10,515 bases of DNA, taken from positions 1-10,515 of the forward strand of contig CAYXRK010000167.1 of NCBI GenBank assembly GCA_964467615.1, in the 5' to 3' direction. Origin of the DNA: CAYXRK01 sp964467615 (lineage in GTDB: Bacteria > Hydrogenedentota > Hydrogenedentia > Hydrogenedentales > GCA-2746185). This document shows, one piece after another, positions 1 to 8,035 of this stretch (the stretch's first letter is position 1; each line of letters begins with the position of its first letter). Position numbers and translations under genes: made by a program. Under the pieces are notes generated by a model that saw only the letters and a program-made list of their open reading frames with translations, was not told where the DNA came from and did no database searches.

Positions 1-2
1 TG

Positions 3-140
3 TGGCGCGAGATCAAGGATTTTCACAATGTCATACTGCCTGGGAAGAACCACATGTCGGCGATCATGGTAGGCGGGCCCATGCCCCCGGAGTACACCGA
101 GGCGTTGACGGATTTCATCAACTCGAACGACGCAATGTAA
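3..140 (+). CDS. Alpha/beta hydrolase, C-terminal fragment (5' end outside window)
   Basis: Only the last 45 residues are present, read in the frame that starts at base 3 and ends at TAA 138-140. They contain the motif LPGKNHMSAI, which corresponds to the region of the catalytic histidine in alpha/beta hydrolases, then a final helix ending DFINSNDAM. The segment aligns with the end of the next gene (RELKNF, LPGKSHLTAI, EYIENL, FIDAND) at roughly half of positions, so the two are tandem paralogues. The stop lies 76 bases before the next start on the same strand, which suits co-transcription. Function beyond 'hydrolase' cannot be told from the fragment. Confidence 0.8.
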   Translation, partial: WREIKDFHNVILPGKNHMSAIMVGGPMPPEYTEALTDFINSNDAM

Positions 141-202
141 TCGCCGTTCAGAACTGTAAACTGATGCACGTGTCTTCTGGACCACGCGCGCAAACGAGAT
201 TC

Positions 203-207
203 GGAGG
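203..207 (+). promoter_or_regulatory. Ribosome binding site deciding the hydrolase start
   Basis: GGAGG lies nine bases upstream of ATG 217 and directly abuts ATG 208. The spacing favours 217 as the true start, which also gives a more compact signal peptide. Confidence 0.65.
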
Positions 208-216
208 ATGGGCGAA

Positions 217-1101
217 ATGAGTAAATCGATGTGGGCTGGGGCGCTGATGGTTAGCGCGCTGTTGTCGTGCATGGCCGCGTTCGCGGGCGAACCGACGCAC
301 GAATACTTCACGACGTCGGATGGGATCAAGATTCACTACATGCAGTTGGGCGAAGGGTCGCCGGTGGTCCTCATCCACGGGTACACGGGCAGCGCCGAGG
401 GCAACTGGTATCGCAACGGCATCGCGGAGACACTGGCGAAGAACCACCGCGTCATCGCGCTCGACTGCCGCAATCACGGGCGAAGCGACAAGCCGCAAGA
501 GAACGGACCGGGTAAGGCGGAAGACGTCATCGAATTGATGGACCATTTGAAGATCGAGAAGGCGCACGTTCACGGCTACTCGATGGGCGGCATGATCACG
601 GGCCGCTTGCTCGCGTCCAACCCGGAACGTTTTCTCACCGCGGCGTTCGGCGGCTCTGGCATATCGGAGACGGATCCCGACCTCCAAGCGAAGGCAGCGG
701 CAATGGATAAAGAGGGTACCGACCCGCAGGAGGCCGAGGCGTCTCGCGCGCTTCGCATCCGACACGCAATGGACAATGGCGCGAGCCGGGAAGAAGCCGA
801 GAAGATGGCCGATGCGCCGCGCGAAACACCGCGTCCCACGACGGGGGCCGCTGGAGCGGCTGCGCCGCCGCGTCCGCGATTGGAGATCGATCTCACCAAG
901 GTCACGGTCCCGGTGCTCGCGATTAACGGCGAATTCGATCGGCCTCATGCAAAGACCGAGCGAATGGCGCGCGAATTAAAGAACTTCAAGAACATCGTCC
1001 TTCCAGGCAAATCGCATTTGACCGCGATCGCCGCGCCCTACATTCCAAAGGAGTACATCGAGAATCTGGCCGCGTTCATCGACGCCAACGACAGCAAGTA
1101 G
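217..1101 (+). CDS. Exported alpha/beta hydrolase
   Basis: This 294-residue protein has the alpha/beta hydrolase fold. Counted from ATG 217, it has an HGYTG oxyanion loop near residues 54-58, the nucleophile elbow GYSMGG (Ser122), the acid in NGEFDRP (Asp241) and the histidine in GKSHLTAI (His267), so the catalytic triad looks intact. The substrate is unknown; esterases, lipases and related enzymes share this layout. ATG 217 is preferred over the in-frame ATG 208 because GGAGG at 203-207 touches ATG 208 but sits nine bases before ATG 217. The N-terminus is a signal peptide: a hydrophobic stretch, then AFA before GEP. LLSC within it is a weak alternative lipobox. Where many relatives carry a helical cap, residues about 200-223 form an Ala/Pro/Arg-rich linker. 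The upstream fragment at 3-140 is a paralogue. The family call is secure; the substrate is not. Confidence 0.9.
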   Translation: MSKSMWAGALMVSALLSCMAAFAGEPTHEYFTTSDGIKIHYMQLGEGSPVVLIHGYTGSAEGNWYRNGIAETLAKNHRVIALDCRNHGRSDKPQENGPGKAEDVIELMDHLKIEKAHVHGYSMGGMITGRLLASNPERFLTAAFGGSGISETDPDLQAKAAAMDKEGTDPQEAEASRALRIRHAMDNGASREEAEKMADAPRETPRPTTGAAGAAAPPRPRLEIDLTKVTVPVLAINGEFDRPHAKTERMARELKNFKNIVLPGKSHLTAIAAPYIPKEYIENLAAFIDANDSK

Positions 1102-1160
1102 CCTGGACAAAGTTCGCCCTGCGCGCGCGCCGATGGATTTCTTCCGCTCAGTACAGTAGA

Positions 1161-1185
1161 TTGCCGGAGTTTCCTTGAGCGGCAA
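1161..1185 (+). repeat. Short inverted repeat in the reductase leader
   Basis: TTGCCG (1161-1166) and CGGCAA (1180-1185) form a perfect six-base inverted repeat around a 13-base loop, ending five bases before the Shine-Dalgarno of the reductase gene. No T-tract follows, so it is not an obvious terminator. It could be an operator or leader hairpin, or chance in GC-rich DNA. The rest of the 103-base gap between genes holds only a GC-alternating run (1120-1131) and no convincing promoter. Confidence 0.3.
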
Positions 1186-1190
1186 AAGTC

Positions 1191-1198
1191 AGAGGTGG
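1191..1198 (+). promoter_or_regulatory. Ribosome binding site of the acyl-CoA reductase
   Basis: AGAGGTGG lies six bases before ATG 1205. It supports that start over the upstream in-frame TTG at 1175. Confidence 0.6.
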
Positions 1199-1204
1199 CC
1201 TGCA

Positions 1205-3187
1205 ATGTCCTACTTTGTTACCGGCGGCACGGGATTAATCGGCAAAAACCTGATCGAAAGCTTGCTGAAGCGTCGCGGCGTTATCCATGTTCTGGTTCGT
1301 AAAGGTTCCGAAAAGAAGCTGGATGCCCTGCGCAAGCGGTTCGGCGTCGGAGACGACCGAATCAAAGGCCATCGCGGCGATCTGACTCGACCCAATCTCG
1401 GCCTGAGCGCGCACGCTATCCAGGAGTTGAAGGGAAATGTGCGGCACTTCTTCCATCTTGCCGCCGTCTATGACATCACCGATCGCGACAACGACCGCCA
1501 AACACAGGTGAACGTTGACGGCACGCGCGAGGCCGTCCGTCTGGCCGAGGCGCTCGGCGCGGGCGTGTTCCACCACTGCAGTTCCATCGCCGTCGCGGGA
1601 ATGTTCCGCGGCTACTGGCGCGAGGACATGTTCGAGGAGGCGGACCGCACGCGCCAACCCTACTTCCGCACTAAGTTCGAGGCCGAGGCCGTCGTGCGAT
1701 CGGAATGCGGCGTCCCCTACCGCATCTACCGCCCGGGAATCGTCGTCGGCCATTCGCGGACCGGCGAAATGGACAAGATCGACGGGCCCTACTACTTGTT
1801 CAAGTTCCTGCAGCTTCTGCGCAACATCCTCCCCCCGTGGGTGCCGCTCGCGGGAATCGAGGGCGGCCGCATCAACGTGGTGCCGGTGGACTACGTCGCC
1901 GCGGCGATGGATCACATCGCGCACAAGCGCGGCCTGAACGGGAAGTGCTTTCACCTCACCAGCCCATCGCCAAAACGAGTGGGCGAGTTGCTCAACATCT
2001 TCGCCAAGGCGGCGAACGCGCCCCAGTTTGCGATGCGCATTGACGCGCGGATGCTCGACATCGTTCCACGGCCGATGCGCGACATGATCGCCAATCTGCC
2101 GCCGGTCGAACGCATCGTCGACGGAATCCTCAAGGACCTCGGCATCCCGCGCGAGGTGTGGACCTACGTCAACTACCCGACGCGGTTCGACGCGCGCGAA
2201 GCCGAAACCGCGCTTGAAGGTTCGGGCATAGCATGCCCGGCGATCGAGGATTACGCGCCGGCCCTCTGGGACTACTGGGAGCGCAACCTCGATCCCGATT
2301 TGCGCCGCGATCACACGCTGCCCGGCGCGGTGCGGGGCAAGGTCGTGGTCGTCACCGGCGCATCGTCGGGAATCGGAAAGGCGGTCGCCATTCGCGTCGG
2401 CGCAGCCGGCGCGAAGACTATTCTCGTTGCAAGGGATGAGGAGCGTCTGGCGGAGACCAAGCGAGAGATCGAAGCGGCGGGTGGGGAAGCGTACGCATAC
2501 TCCACGGACCTCGCCGATGGTGATCAATGCATGAAACTTCTCGCTCGTATATTCCACGATCACGACCACGTGGACATTCTGGTCAACAACGCCGGCAAGT
2601 CGATTCGCCGGTCCGTACATCATTCCTACGACCGCTTCCACGACTATCAGCGGTGCATCGAGCTCAATTACTTCGGCTCCGTCCGACTCATTCTCGGCGT
2701 CCTGCCGAAAATGGAGGAGAACGGATTTGGTCACATCGTAAACGTATCGTCGATCGGCGTCCTCGCGAATGTGCCGCGCTTCTCCGCGTACATCGCCTCG
2801 AAGTCCGCGCTCGATGCGTTCACGCGGTGCGCGCGCCCGGAGTATCTCGACCGCAACATCCACTTCACCACGATCAACATGCCGCTGGTGCAAACGCCGA
2901 TGATCGGTCCGACGAAGATGTACGAGCACGTGCCGAAGTTGACCGCCGACGAGGCGGGGGACCTGGTCTGCCGCGGGCTCATCGATCGACCGAAGCGCAT
3001 CGCCACGCGCCTCGGCATATTCGCGCAGATCATGACCACCATCGCGCCCCAGGGCACGGACGTCGTCCTCAATACCGCCTACAAGCTCTTCCACGATTCT
3101 TCCGCGGCGATCGGCGAACAGCGCGATGAGCAGCCCACGGCGGAAGCGGTCGCGTTCGCGAGTCTGATGCGCGGCGTCCACTGGTAA
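1205..3187 (+). CDS. Two-domain fatty acyl-CoA reductase (alcohol-forming, Marinobacter type)
   Basis: The 660-residue protein fuses two short-chain dehydrogenase/reductase domains. The N-terminal extended SDR has the NAD(P)-binding motif TGGTGLIG at residues 6-13, CSS at 125-127, and the catalytic pair in PYFRTK (Tyr153, Lys157). A linker carrying WDYWERNLDPDL (about 355-366) leads to a classical SDR with TGASSGIG (384-391), NNAG (461-464), VSSIG (Ser515-516) and YIASK (Tyr529, Lys533). From memory, the length and many blocks (GHSRTGEMDKIDGPYY, VNYPTRFD, LNYFGSVRL, TTINMPLVQTPMI, RPKRIATRLG) match the 661-residue Marinobacter enzyme that reduces fatty acyl-CoA to fatty alcohol with NADPH. 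The product would feed wax esters or ether lipids. ATG 1205 is chosen because AGAGGTGG (1191-1198) precedes it; the ORF could open at TTG 1175, but that start is poorly supported. A sirtuin gene follows after eight bases. Confidence 0.9.
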   Translation: MSYFVTGGTGLIGKNLIESLLKRRGVIHVLVRKGSEKKLDALRKRFGVGDDRIKGHRGDLTRPNLGLSAHAIQELKGNVRHFFHLAAVYDITDRDNDRQTQVNVDGTREAVRLAEALGAGVFHHCSSIAVAGMFRGYWREDMFEEADRTRQPYFRTKFEAEAVVRSECGVPYRIYRPGIVVGHSRTGEMDKIDGPYYLFKFLQLLRNILPPWVPLAGIEGGRINVVPVDYVAAAMDHIAHKRGLNGKCFHLTSPSPKRVGELLNIFAKAANAPQFAMRIDARMLDIVPRPMRDMIANLPPVERIVDGILKDLGIPREVWTYVNYPTRFDAREAETALEGSGIACPAIEDYAPALWDYWERNLDPDLRRDHTLPGAVRGKVVVVTGASSGIGKAVAIRVGAAGAKTILVARDEERLAETKREIEAAGGEAYAYSTDLADGDQCMKLLARIFHDHDHVDILVNNAGKSIRRSVHHSYDRFHDYQRCIELNYFGSVRLILGVLPKMEENGFGHIVNVSSIGVLANVPRFSAYIASKSALDAFTRCARPEYLDRNIHFTTINMPLVQTPMIGPTKMYEHVPKLTADEAGDLVCRGLIDRPKRIATRLGIFAQIMTTIAPQGTDVVLNTAYKLFHDSSAAIGEQRDEQPTAEAVAFASLMRGVHW

Positions 3188-3195
3188 CGCGCGCG

Positions 3196-3908
3196 ATGGC
3201 CATCACGAACGATTTCGGCGAAGCCGCCCGAATCCTTCGCGAGGGGCGTTGCGTGATTGCCTCCACCGGCGCGGGAATGTCCACCGAGAGCGGCATTCCG
3301 GATTTCCGTAGCGCGAACGGAATTTGGGCGAAGTATCCGCCCGAGGAATATGCCACGATCGATGCATTCGTGGACAATCCGGCGAAGGTCTGGAAACTTT
3401 GGCGCGAGTTGGGCGAACAGTTCGCGGGATGCGGACCGAATCCGGGCCACATGGCACTGGCCGAGCTGGAACGCGCGGGAAAAATGACGGCCGTCATCAC
3501 GCAGAACGTCGACAATCTGCACCAAGAAGCAGGCAGCAACCGGGTCATCGAGTATCACGGCAACACGCGCAGGCTCGTCTGCATGCAGTGCGGCCACGCG
3601 GAGCCTTACGAACCGGGGCGGCGCGCCGAGTCAGTGCCTCGGTGCGTGTGCGGCGGATTGCTCAAACCGGACGTCGTGATGTTCGGCGAACTCATTCCAC
3701 CAAAGGCGATGCTCCAGGCGGAAGCGTATGCAAGGTCCGCCGATGTCGTGATCATCGTCGGGACCTCTGCGCAGGTCTACCCGGCGGCGGAATTGCCATT
3801 CACGGCAAAGCGGAACAACGCGAAAATCGTCGAGGTCAATCTCGAGGAGACCGATTTTACCCACGCCATCACGGACGTATTCCTGCAGGGCAAGGCCGGC
3901 GAAATCCT
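3196..3908 (+). CDS. Sir2-family NAD-dependent protein deacylase (sirtuin), C-terminus lost in gap
   Basis: The visible 237 residues cover nearly a whole sirtuin. They show the NAD-binding start STGAGMSTESGIPDFR (residues 23-38), TQNVDNLHQEAG (102-113) and the catalytic histidine in EYHGN (His121). A zinc-ribbon follows (CMQC at 129-132, CVC at 150-152), then GGLLKPDVVMFGE, GTSAQVYPA (189-197) and VNLEET (214-219). It should remove acyl groups from lysines using NAD+, acting in the cytoplasm. The GIWAKYPPEEY region lacks an obvious Tyr-x-x-Arg desuccinylase signature, so acyl preference is open. The second zinc knuckle has one spacer residue instead of the usual two. The ORF runs into the N-run at LQGKAGEI; sirtuins normally end soon after this point, so perhaps ten residues are missing. 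The ATG follows the reductase stop by eight bases with no Shine-Dalgarno, suggesting translational coupling. Confidence 0.93.
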
Positions 3909-4008
3909 NNNNNNNNNNNNNNNNNNNNNNNNNNNNNNNNNNNNNNNNNNNNNNNNNNNNNNNNNNNNNNNNNNNNNNNNNNNNNNNNNNNNNNNNNNNN
4001 NNNNNNNN
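3909..4008. other. Assembly gap of exactly 100 Ns
   Basis: The run is exactly 100 Ns, a common placeholder for a scaffold gap of unknown size. It removes the C-termini of two convergent genes, the sirtuin (plus) and the haem protein (minus). Any reading frame crossing it is artificial, and the true distance between the flanks is unknown. Confidence 0.97.
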
Positions 4009-7000
4009 GGATCGTCCGCGTTGTCACCCGAGAGGATGTACGCGACGAGATCGTAGATGTCGTCCTCCTGCAGCGTCGTCAGCAGGCCGGTCGGCATGGC
4101 GCTCAGCGTTGAGGTTTCGATCTTGTCGATCGTGTTTCTCGGAATGACTTTGATGTCATCTGGGTCCAACGGGTTCGTCCGCAGCCGGACTTCCTTGTCG
4201 TTCTGCTCGACGATGAAACCGGAGTACGTGAAGAAGTCGTTCGTCTCGACGACAAACGATTCGAACAGTTCGTCGACCGCCTCCGAAGGATTGATGATTT
4301 GGTTCAGCAGTTCGACGCCGTTGTACTTCTCCGCGATCTTGGTTAATTCCGGTCCGGTCTGCATGCCTTGCCCCTTGATCGCATGGCATTGGAAACAACC
4401 AGCCTCTTTGAACAGGTCACGGCCCTTGTCGTAGGAGCGGCCCGTCTTGATCTTCGCGACGTTGGGGATGAGGTCTTGCAGCGTCCACATCTTCACAAAG
4501 TGGCGGTGCGTACCCTTAACCTCACCGCCCTCCCTGCGTTCGACGTCGACCACGTTTTCTTGCGACTCGACCACGCGCATGATCCCGTTCATGATCAGCC
4601 AGTGGCCTGGGAACGTGCACACAAACGGATAATCGCCGGTCTTGTCCGGCGCGACAAAAACCAGCGGCTCCTCAGATCCCGGATACACGAGCTTGGTCGA
4701 CCAAAGCACTTCGGGCAGGTTGGGTACGTAGAACTTCTTCTCGGCCTCCGGATCGGTGACCATCCGCTCAGCGGCCATGCCGACTTTTTCGAGCGCGCCC
4801 GGCGCAGTGACGACCAGGTTGTGCGGCATGATGTCCGCATTTTGGAAACGAATTTCCACCGGGCGTCCGCGCTCCACGGAAAATTTCAACGTGTCGAAGA
4901 TCATTTGGTGCGGGACCGGCTTGATATCGACCACCGCTACCGCCCTGCGGCGAAGCCGAGGCGCGAAGGCATCGCGATCGGGGGCCGAAAGGATCGGAAG
5001 CAATTTCGATCCGGCGAAGTCCGCCGCGAGGCGCATCGGTTCCGTGCTGAGTTGATCCACGGCCGCGGCCTCGATGAGTTTCACCAAGGTGTCGGCGGCA
5101 TACATCGCCGACGCGGCTTCCCAACTCGCTGAATCGAGACGCGACAGCGTCTCGATCACCGCATCGCGATACGCGGCGTCCGCGATGAACGGAGCAAGTG
5201 ACGCAAAGGTTTCCGCGTCGTGACCCCCAAGCGATGACAACGCTTCGATGGCCGATGTGCGCAACAGCGACGCCGGATCGTAGGAGGCGGATTCAGCCGG
5301 CGCTTCAAGCCCGGACTGCGCCAACACCGCTTCGCGATTCTTGTCCAGCCACGCGAGCGCAAAGCCGTTCAGTTCCGCCGCCGCGCCGGGGTCCGTGCGG
5401 TTCCAAACGCGCACCTTGTCCACCTGGCGGTCGTCGCCGAGATCGAGTTCAATCCAGGGGTCGTCCCCCCGGACGGTCTGCGCGGTAGCAAAGTCCGCGT
5501 AGCGTCCGCTCGTCTTTCCATCGACGGCGCGCACCGCCGCCGCCGTGTCCTGCGTACTGCTTTGGGAGACCGTACCCTTCGGCGCGATATTCACGCCATT
5601 CGAGATCACTTCAAGTTCCGCGATGCCGAGCACCTTGTTCTTGCCAGGCAGATCGATTCGGATATACCTCACGCGGTCGGTGCCCAGCGAACGCGCTGTT
5701 TCTTCGGGCAGGCCCTTGAGCAATTCGGCGACCTTCGGGTACAGCGCGGCTTGCGCGCCCGCATCCGGTATCAGCGCGACGCCTTGCGCAGCATCGGCCA
5801 GCACGTGCAACTGCGCCGAGGCTAGTTTCCACACCTCGGCCGGATCGCCGTCCGCTTTCGCAATCCCCGCGAACGCGTATCGCCGCGCCGCGGAAGATTC
5901 CCCATCCGTCACGAGCGCCGCAAGGCGATCGCGCACCGCTTTCAATTCCTCCGGCGTTCGTTGAAGCAGCAGCCCGCCAAGGTCCTTGATGCGGGTGCCC
6001 GCGTCCGAAGTGCGGTTCGCGTCGATTTCCTCGATGAGCCGAAGCACCTGTTCGGTTTCGGAGATCGTGTTGCTCTTGGAAATTTCAGAGAGTGCGGCTT
6101 GGCGATCCGCCGCCGCGACCCCTGGCCGCGTCAACAGGGCGTAGTTCACCGCCGGGCTGCCGCGAAAACGTTGAAGGTCCCCGGTGGGTACTTTGTCGAT
6201 GAGGTATTGCGCCAACTTGGGCGAGGCCTGGTCGAGGAACGTGCCCTCCTCAAGCAGCCGCATCCATTGCGGCTTGAGCGTTTTGATTGTCTCGGACAAC
6301 ACGTAGTCGAGGTAGTAGTCCATCTCGTGGTTGAGCGCCTGCAGGGCGATCTGCGCGGCCTCGGTCGTGTTGACGTAGCTAAGCCCGAGCAGCGCCTCGA
6401 GGCGAGTGCGCGGGAAATCGTCGTTCACCATGCGCTCGAGAATTGTGACGGAATCGTTCAAGTCGTTGCGCCAAAACCGAACGACCCTCGTCGCTGCGGC
6501 CCGTGCGCGCGGTTCCGATGATTCGAGTACGCGATTCAGCAGCGGCCGGTCGATGTCGCCCAATATCTGGTGAACCCAGAGCGCTTCCAAAAAATCATGC
6601 TCGTAGTTGGGGTCGGACTTGTCGCGCGAATCAACCCACTTCTTCAGTTCGCGCAACACCTCGGCGTGGTCGCGGCTTCGCAACTCGATGCGCACGTGAT
6701 AGCGCGTCCGGTCTTCGTAGGCCGACAGTAGTTGAATCAACTCCTTCACGGTCGCGCCCGCGATCACGAGCGGCTGTTGGAGCGGACTGCCCTTATGCGT
6801 GATTCGCCAGATGCGGCCATGCCCGTGGTCGCGGCGGGGATCGCGCAGTGAATATTGCATGTGTCCAATCAGCGGGTTGAACCAGTCCGCAATGTACAGC
6901 GCGCCGTCCGGACCGAACTCGATATCGACCGGCCGGAAATTGATGTCGGATGAATACAATAACGGCTCGATTTCCTCCGACGTAAAGCCGGAGCCTTCCT

Positions 7001-7982
7001 CGATCACGCGGTGCTGCTTGATGCCCTGGAACCCGATCGTGTTGTTGACCAGAAAATTCCCCTGCGCCTCGTCAGGGAAATGGCGACTACTCACAATCTC
7101 GCAGCCGGCCGTGGGCCGCACGACCGTCGTGAACACTTTCATGCCCGAACGCTTTTCGAGATACGGCGCGTACCCTGTGATCGCCGTGCCGAAATAATTC
7201 GATCCGCCCGACGCATCGGCGATGAAGTTCTGTCCCCACTTGTCGAACACGTGGCCCCACGGGTTCGCGAACGGATACGACACGAATACTTCGAGGTGAA
7301 AGCGGTCGGGCACGTAGCGAAATACTCCCGCGTTGAACAGCCGCACCGGGCCGTACGCCGTTTCGACTTGTGAGTGATGAAACGTTCCTTCTTGAAAATA
7401 CAGCCCGCCGTCCGGGCCCCAAGTGAACGCATGAATCGCGTGGTGGCTGTCCTCTGTGCCGAAGCCGTGAAGAATGACTTCGCGAGAGTCCGCCACGTCG
7501 TCACCATTCGTGTCCTTCGCGAAAATGATGTTCGGCTGTTGCGAGATATACGCCCCGCCGTCGCCCAATTCGAACCCCGTCGGCACGTGCAGTTTGTCCG
7601 CAAACACCGTGTGCGTGTCCGCCCGCCCGTCGCCGTTCGTGTCCTCGAGAATGACCAACTTGTCGTCCGGGTCCTCGTCCGGCAGCCGTTGTGGATACGA
7701 CGGCATCGTGGTCACCCAAAGCCTGCCCTTCGCATCGAACGCGATCGCCACGGGCTTCTCGATCGGAAAATCGACCTCCGATGCGAAAAGATTTACTTCG
7801 TAACCGCCCGCCACGTGGAGCCGCTCGAGCGCAATCGCCGGGTCCTGCGCGGAAAGATCGAGCACGCCGCCCCGGTTCGGTTCGTCCCCCGGTACGTTCT
7901 GAGCAAACGACACCGCGCACAGCTTCGCGAGAATTATCGTCGCGAACAACAGCCTGAGAGCGTAAAGACGTGAATTCGTCAT
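4009..7982 (-). CDS. Secreted PVC-type dehydrogenase with lectin-like, azurin and cytochrome c domains (C-terminus lost in gap)
   Basis: About 1,324 residues are visible. From ATG 7982 the order is as follows. A signal peptide cleaves after SFA (27). A six-bladed-propeller dehydrogenase-like domain (about 40-395) carries two Ca-type DxNxDxxxD loops and the family block RPVDIEFGPDGALYIADWFNP. HEAT-like helices span about 410-760. A discoidin/fucolectin-like domain (about 770-890) has SQSST, RAVDGKTSGRYA and WIELDLG. More helices lead to an azurin-like domain (about 1015-1138) with His1054, Cys1122, His1127 and Met1131 in PHNLV and CTFPGHWLIM. A cytochrome c domain has CFQCH (Cys1196, Cys1199, His1200) and a likely Met ligand in SAMPTG (1296). 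These match the 'putative membrane-bound dehydrogenase' and 'CxxCH haem-binding' families of Pirellula/Verrucomicrobium. It probably oxidises a sugar or similar substrate outside the cytoplasm. An in-frame ATG at 8033 overlaps the upstream stop; codons 8033-7983 look non-coding, so 7982 is preferred. Confidence 0.9.
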
Positions 7983-8030
7983 AGTTTCAGTCCGTTCTTT
8001 GTTTCGAAATCGAGAATTGAAGAAGTCGTT

Positions 8031-8035
8031 CATCA
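8031..8035 (-). other. TGATG stop-start overlap (alternative start of the haem protein)
   Basis: On the minus strand the stop of the SGNH gene (TGA, 8035-8033) shares a base with an in-frame ATG (8033-8031) of the haem-protein frame. It could allow termination-reinitiation, adding 17 residues before ATG 7982. Neither ATG has a strong Shine-Dalgarno. The extra codons end in A or T far more often than the gene bodies do, and they would give a long charged n-region, so this start is the less likely one. Confidence 0.35.

Noticed and set aside
148..948. 266-codon open frame on the minus strand opposite the hydrolase
   Set aside because: Arg-rich low-complexity product; it is antisense to a gene with an intact triad.
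1120..1131. Alternating GC run as a Z-DNA or regulatory element
   Set aside because: Short and expected by chance in DNA of this composition.
1235..3181. 648-codon open frame on the minus strand opposite the reductase
   Set aside because: It mirrors the reductase gene and its product is rich in Arg, Val, Asp and His without any recognisable domain. In GC-rich genes the antisense frame often lacks stops.
3196..4112. Open frames on both strands that cross the N-run
   Set aside because: Ns remove stops, so the extensions of the sirtuin frame to 4056 and of the haem-protein frame to 3777 are artefacts.
4368..5132. 254-codon plus-strand open frame, and others like it at 5961-6521 and 7374-7973
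   Set aside because: All lie antisense to the multidomain haem protein, whose motifs are continuous; the products look like shadow translations.
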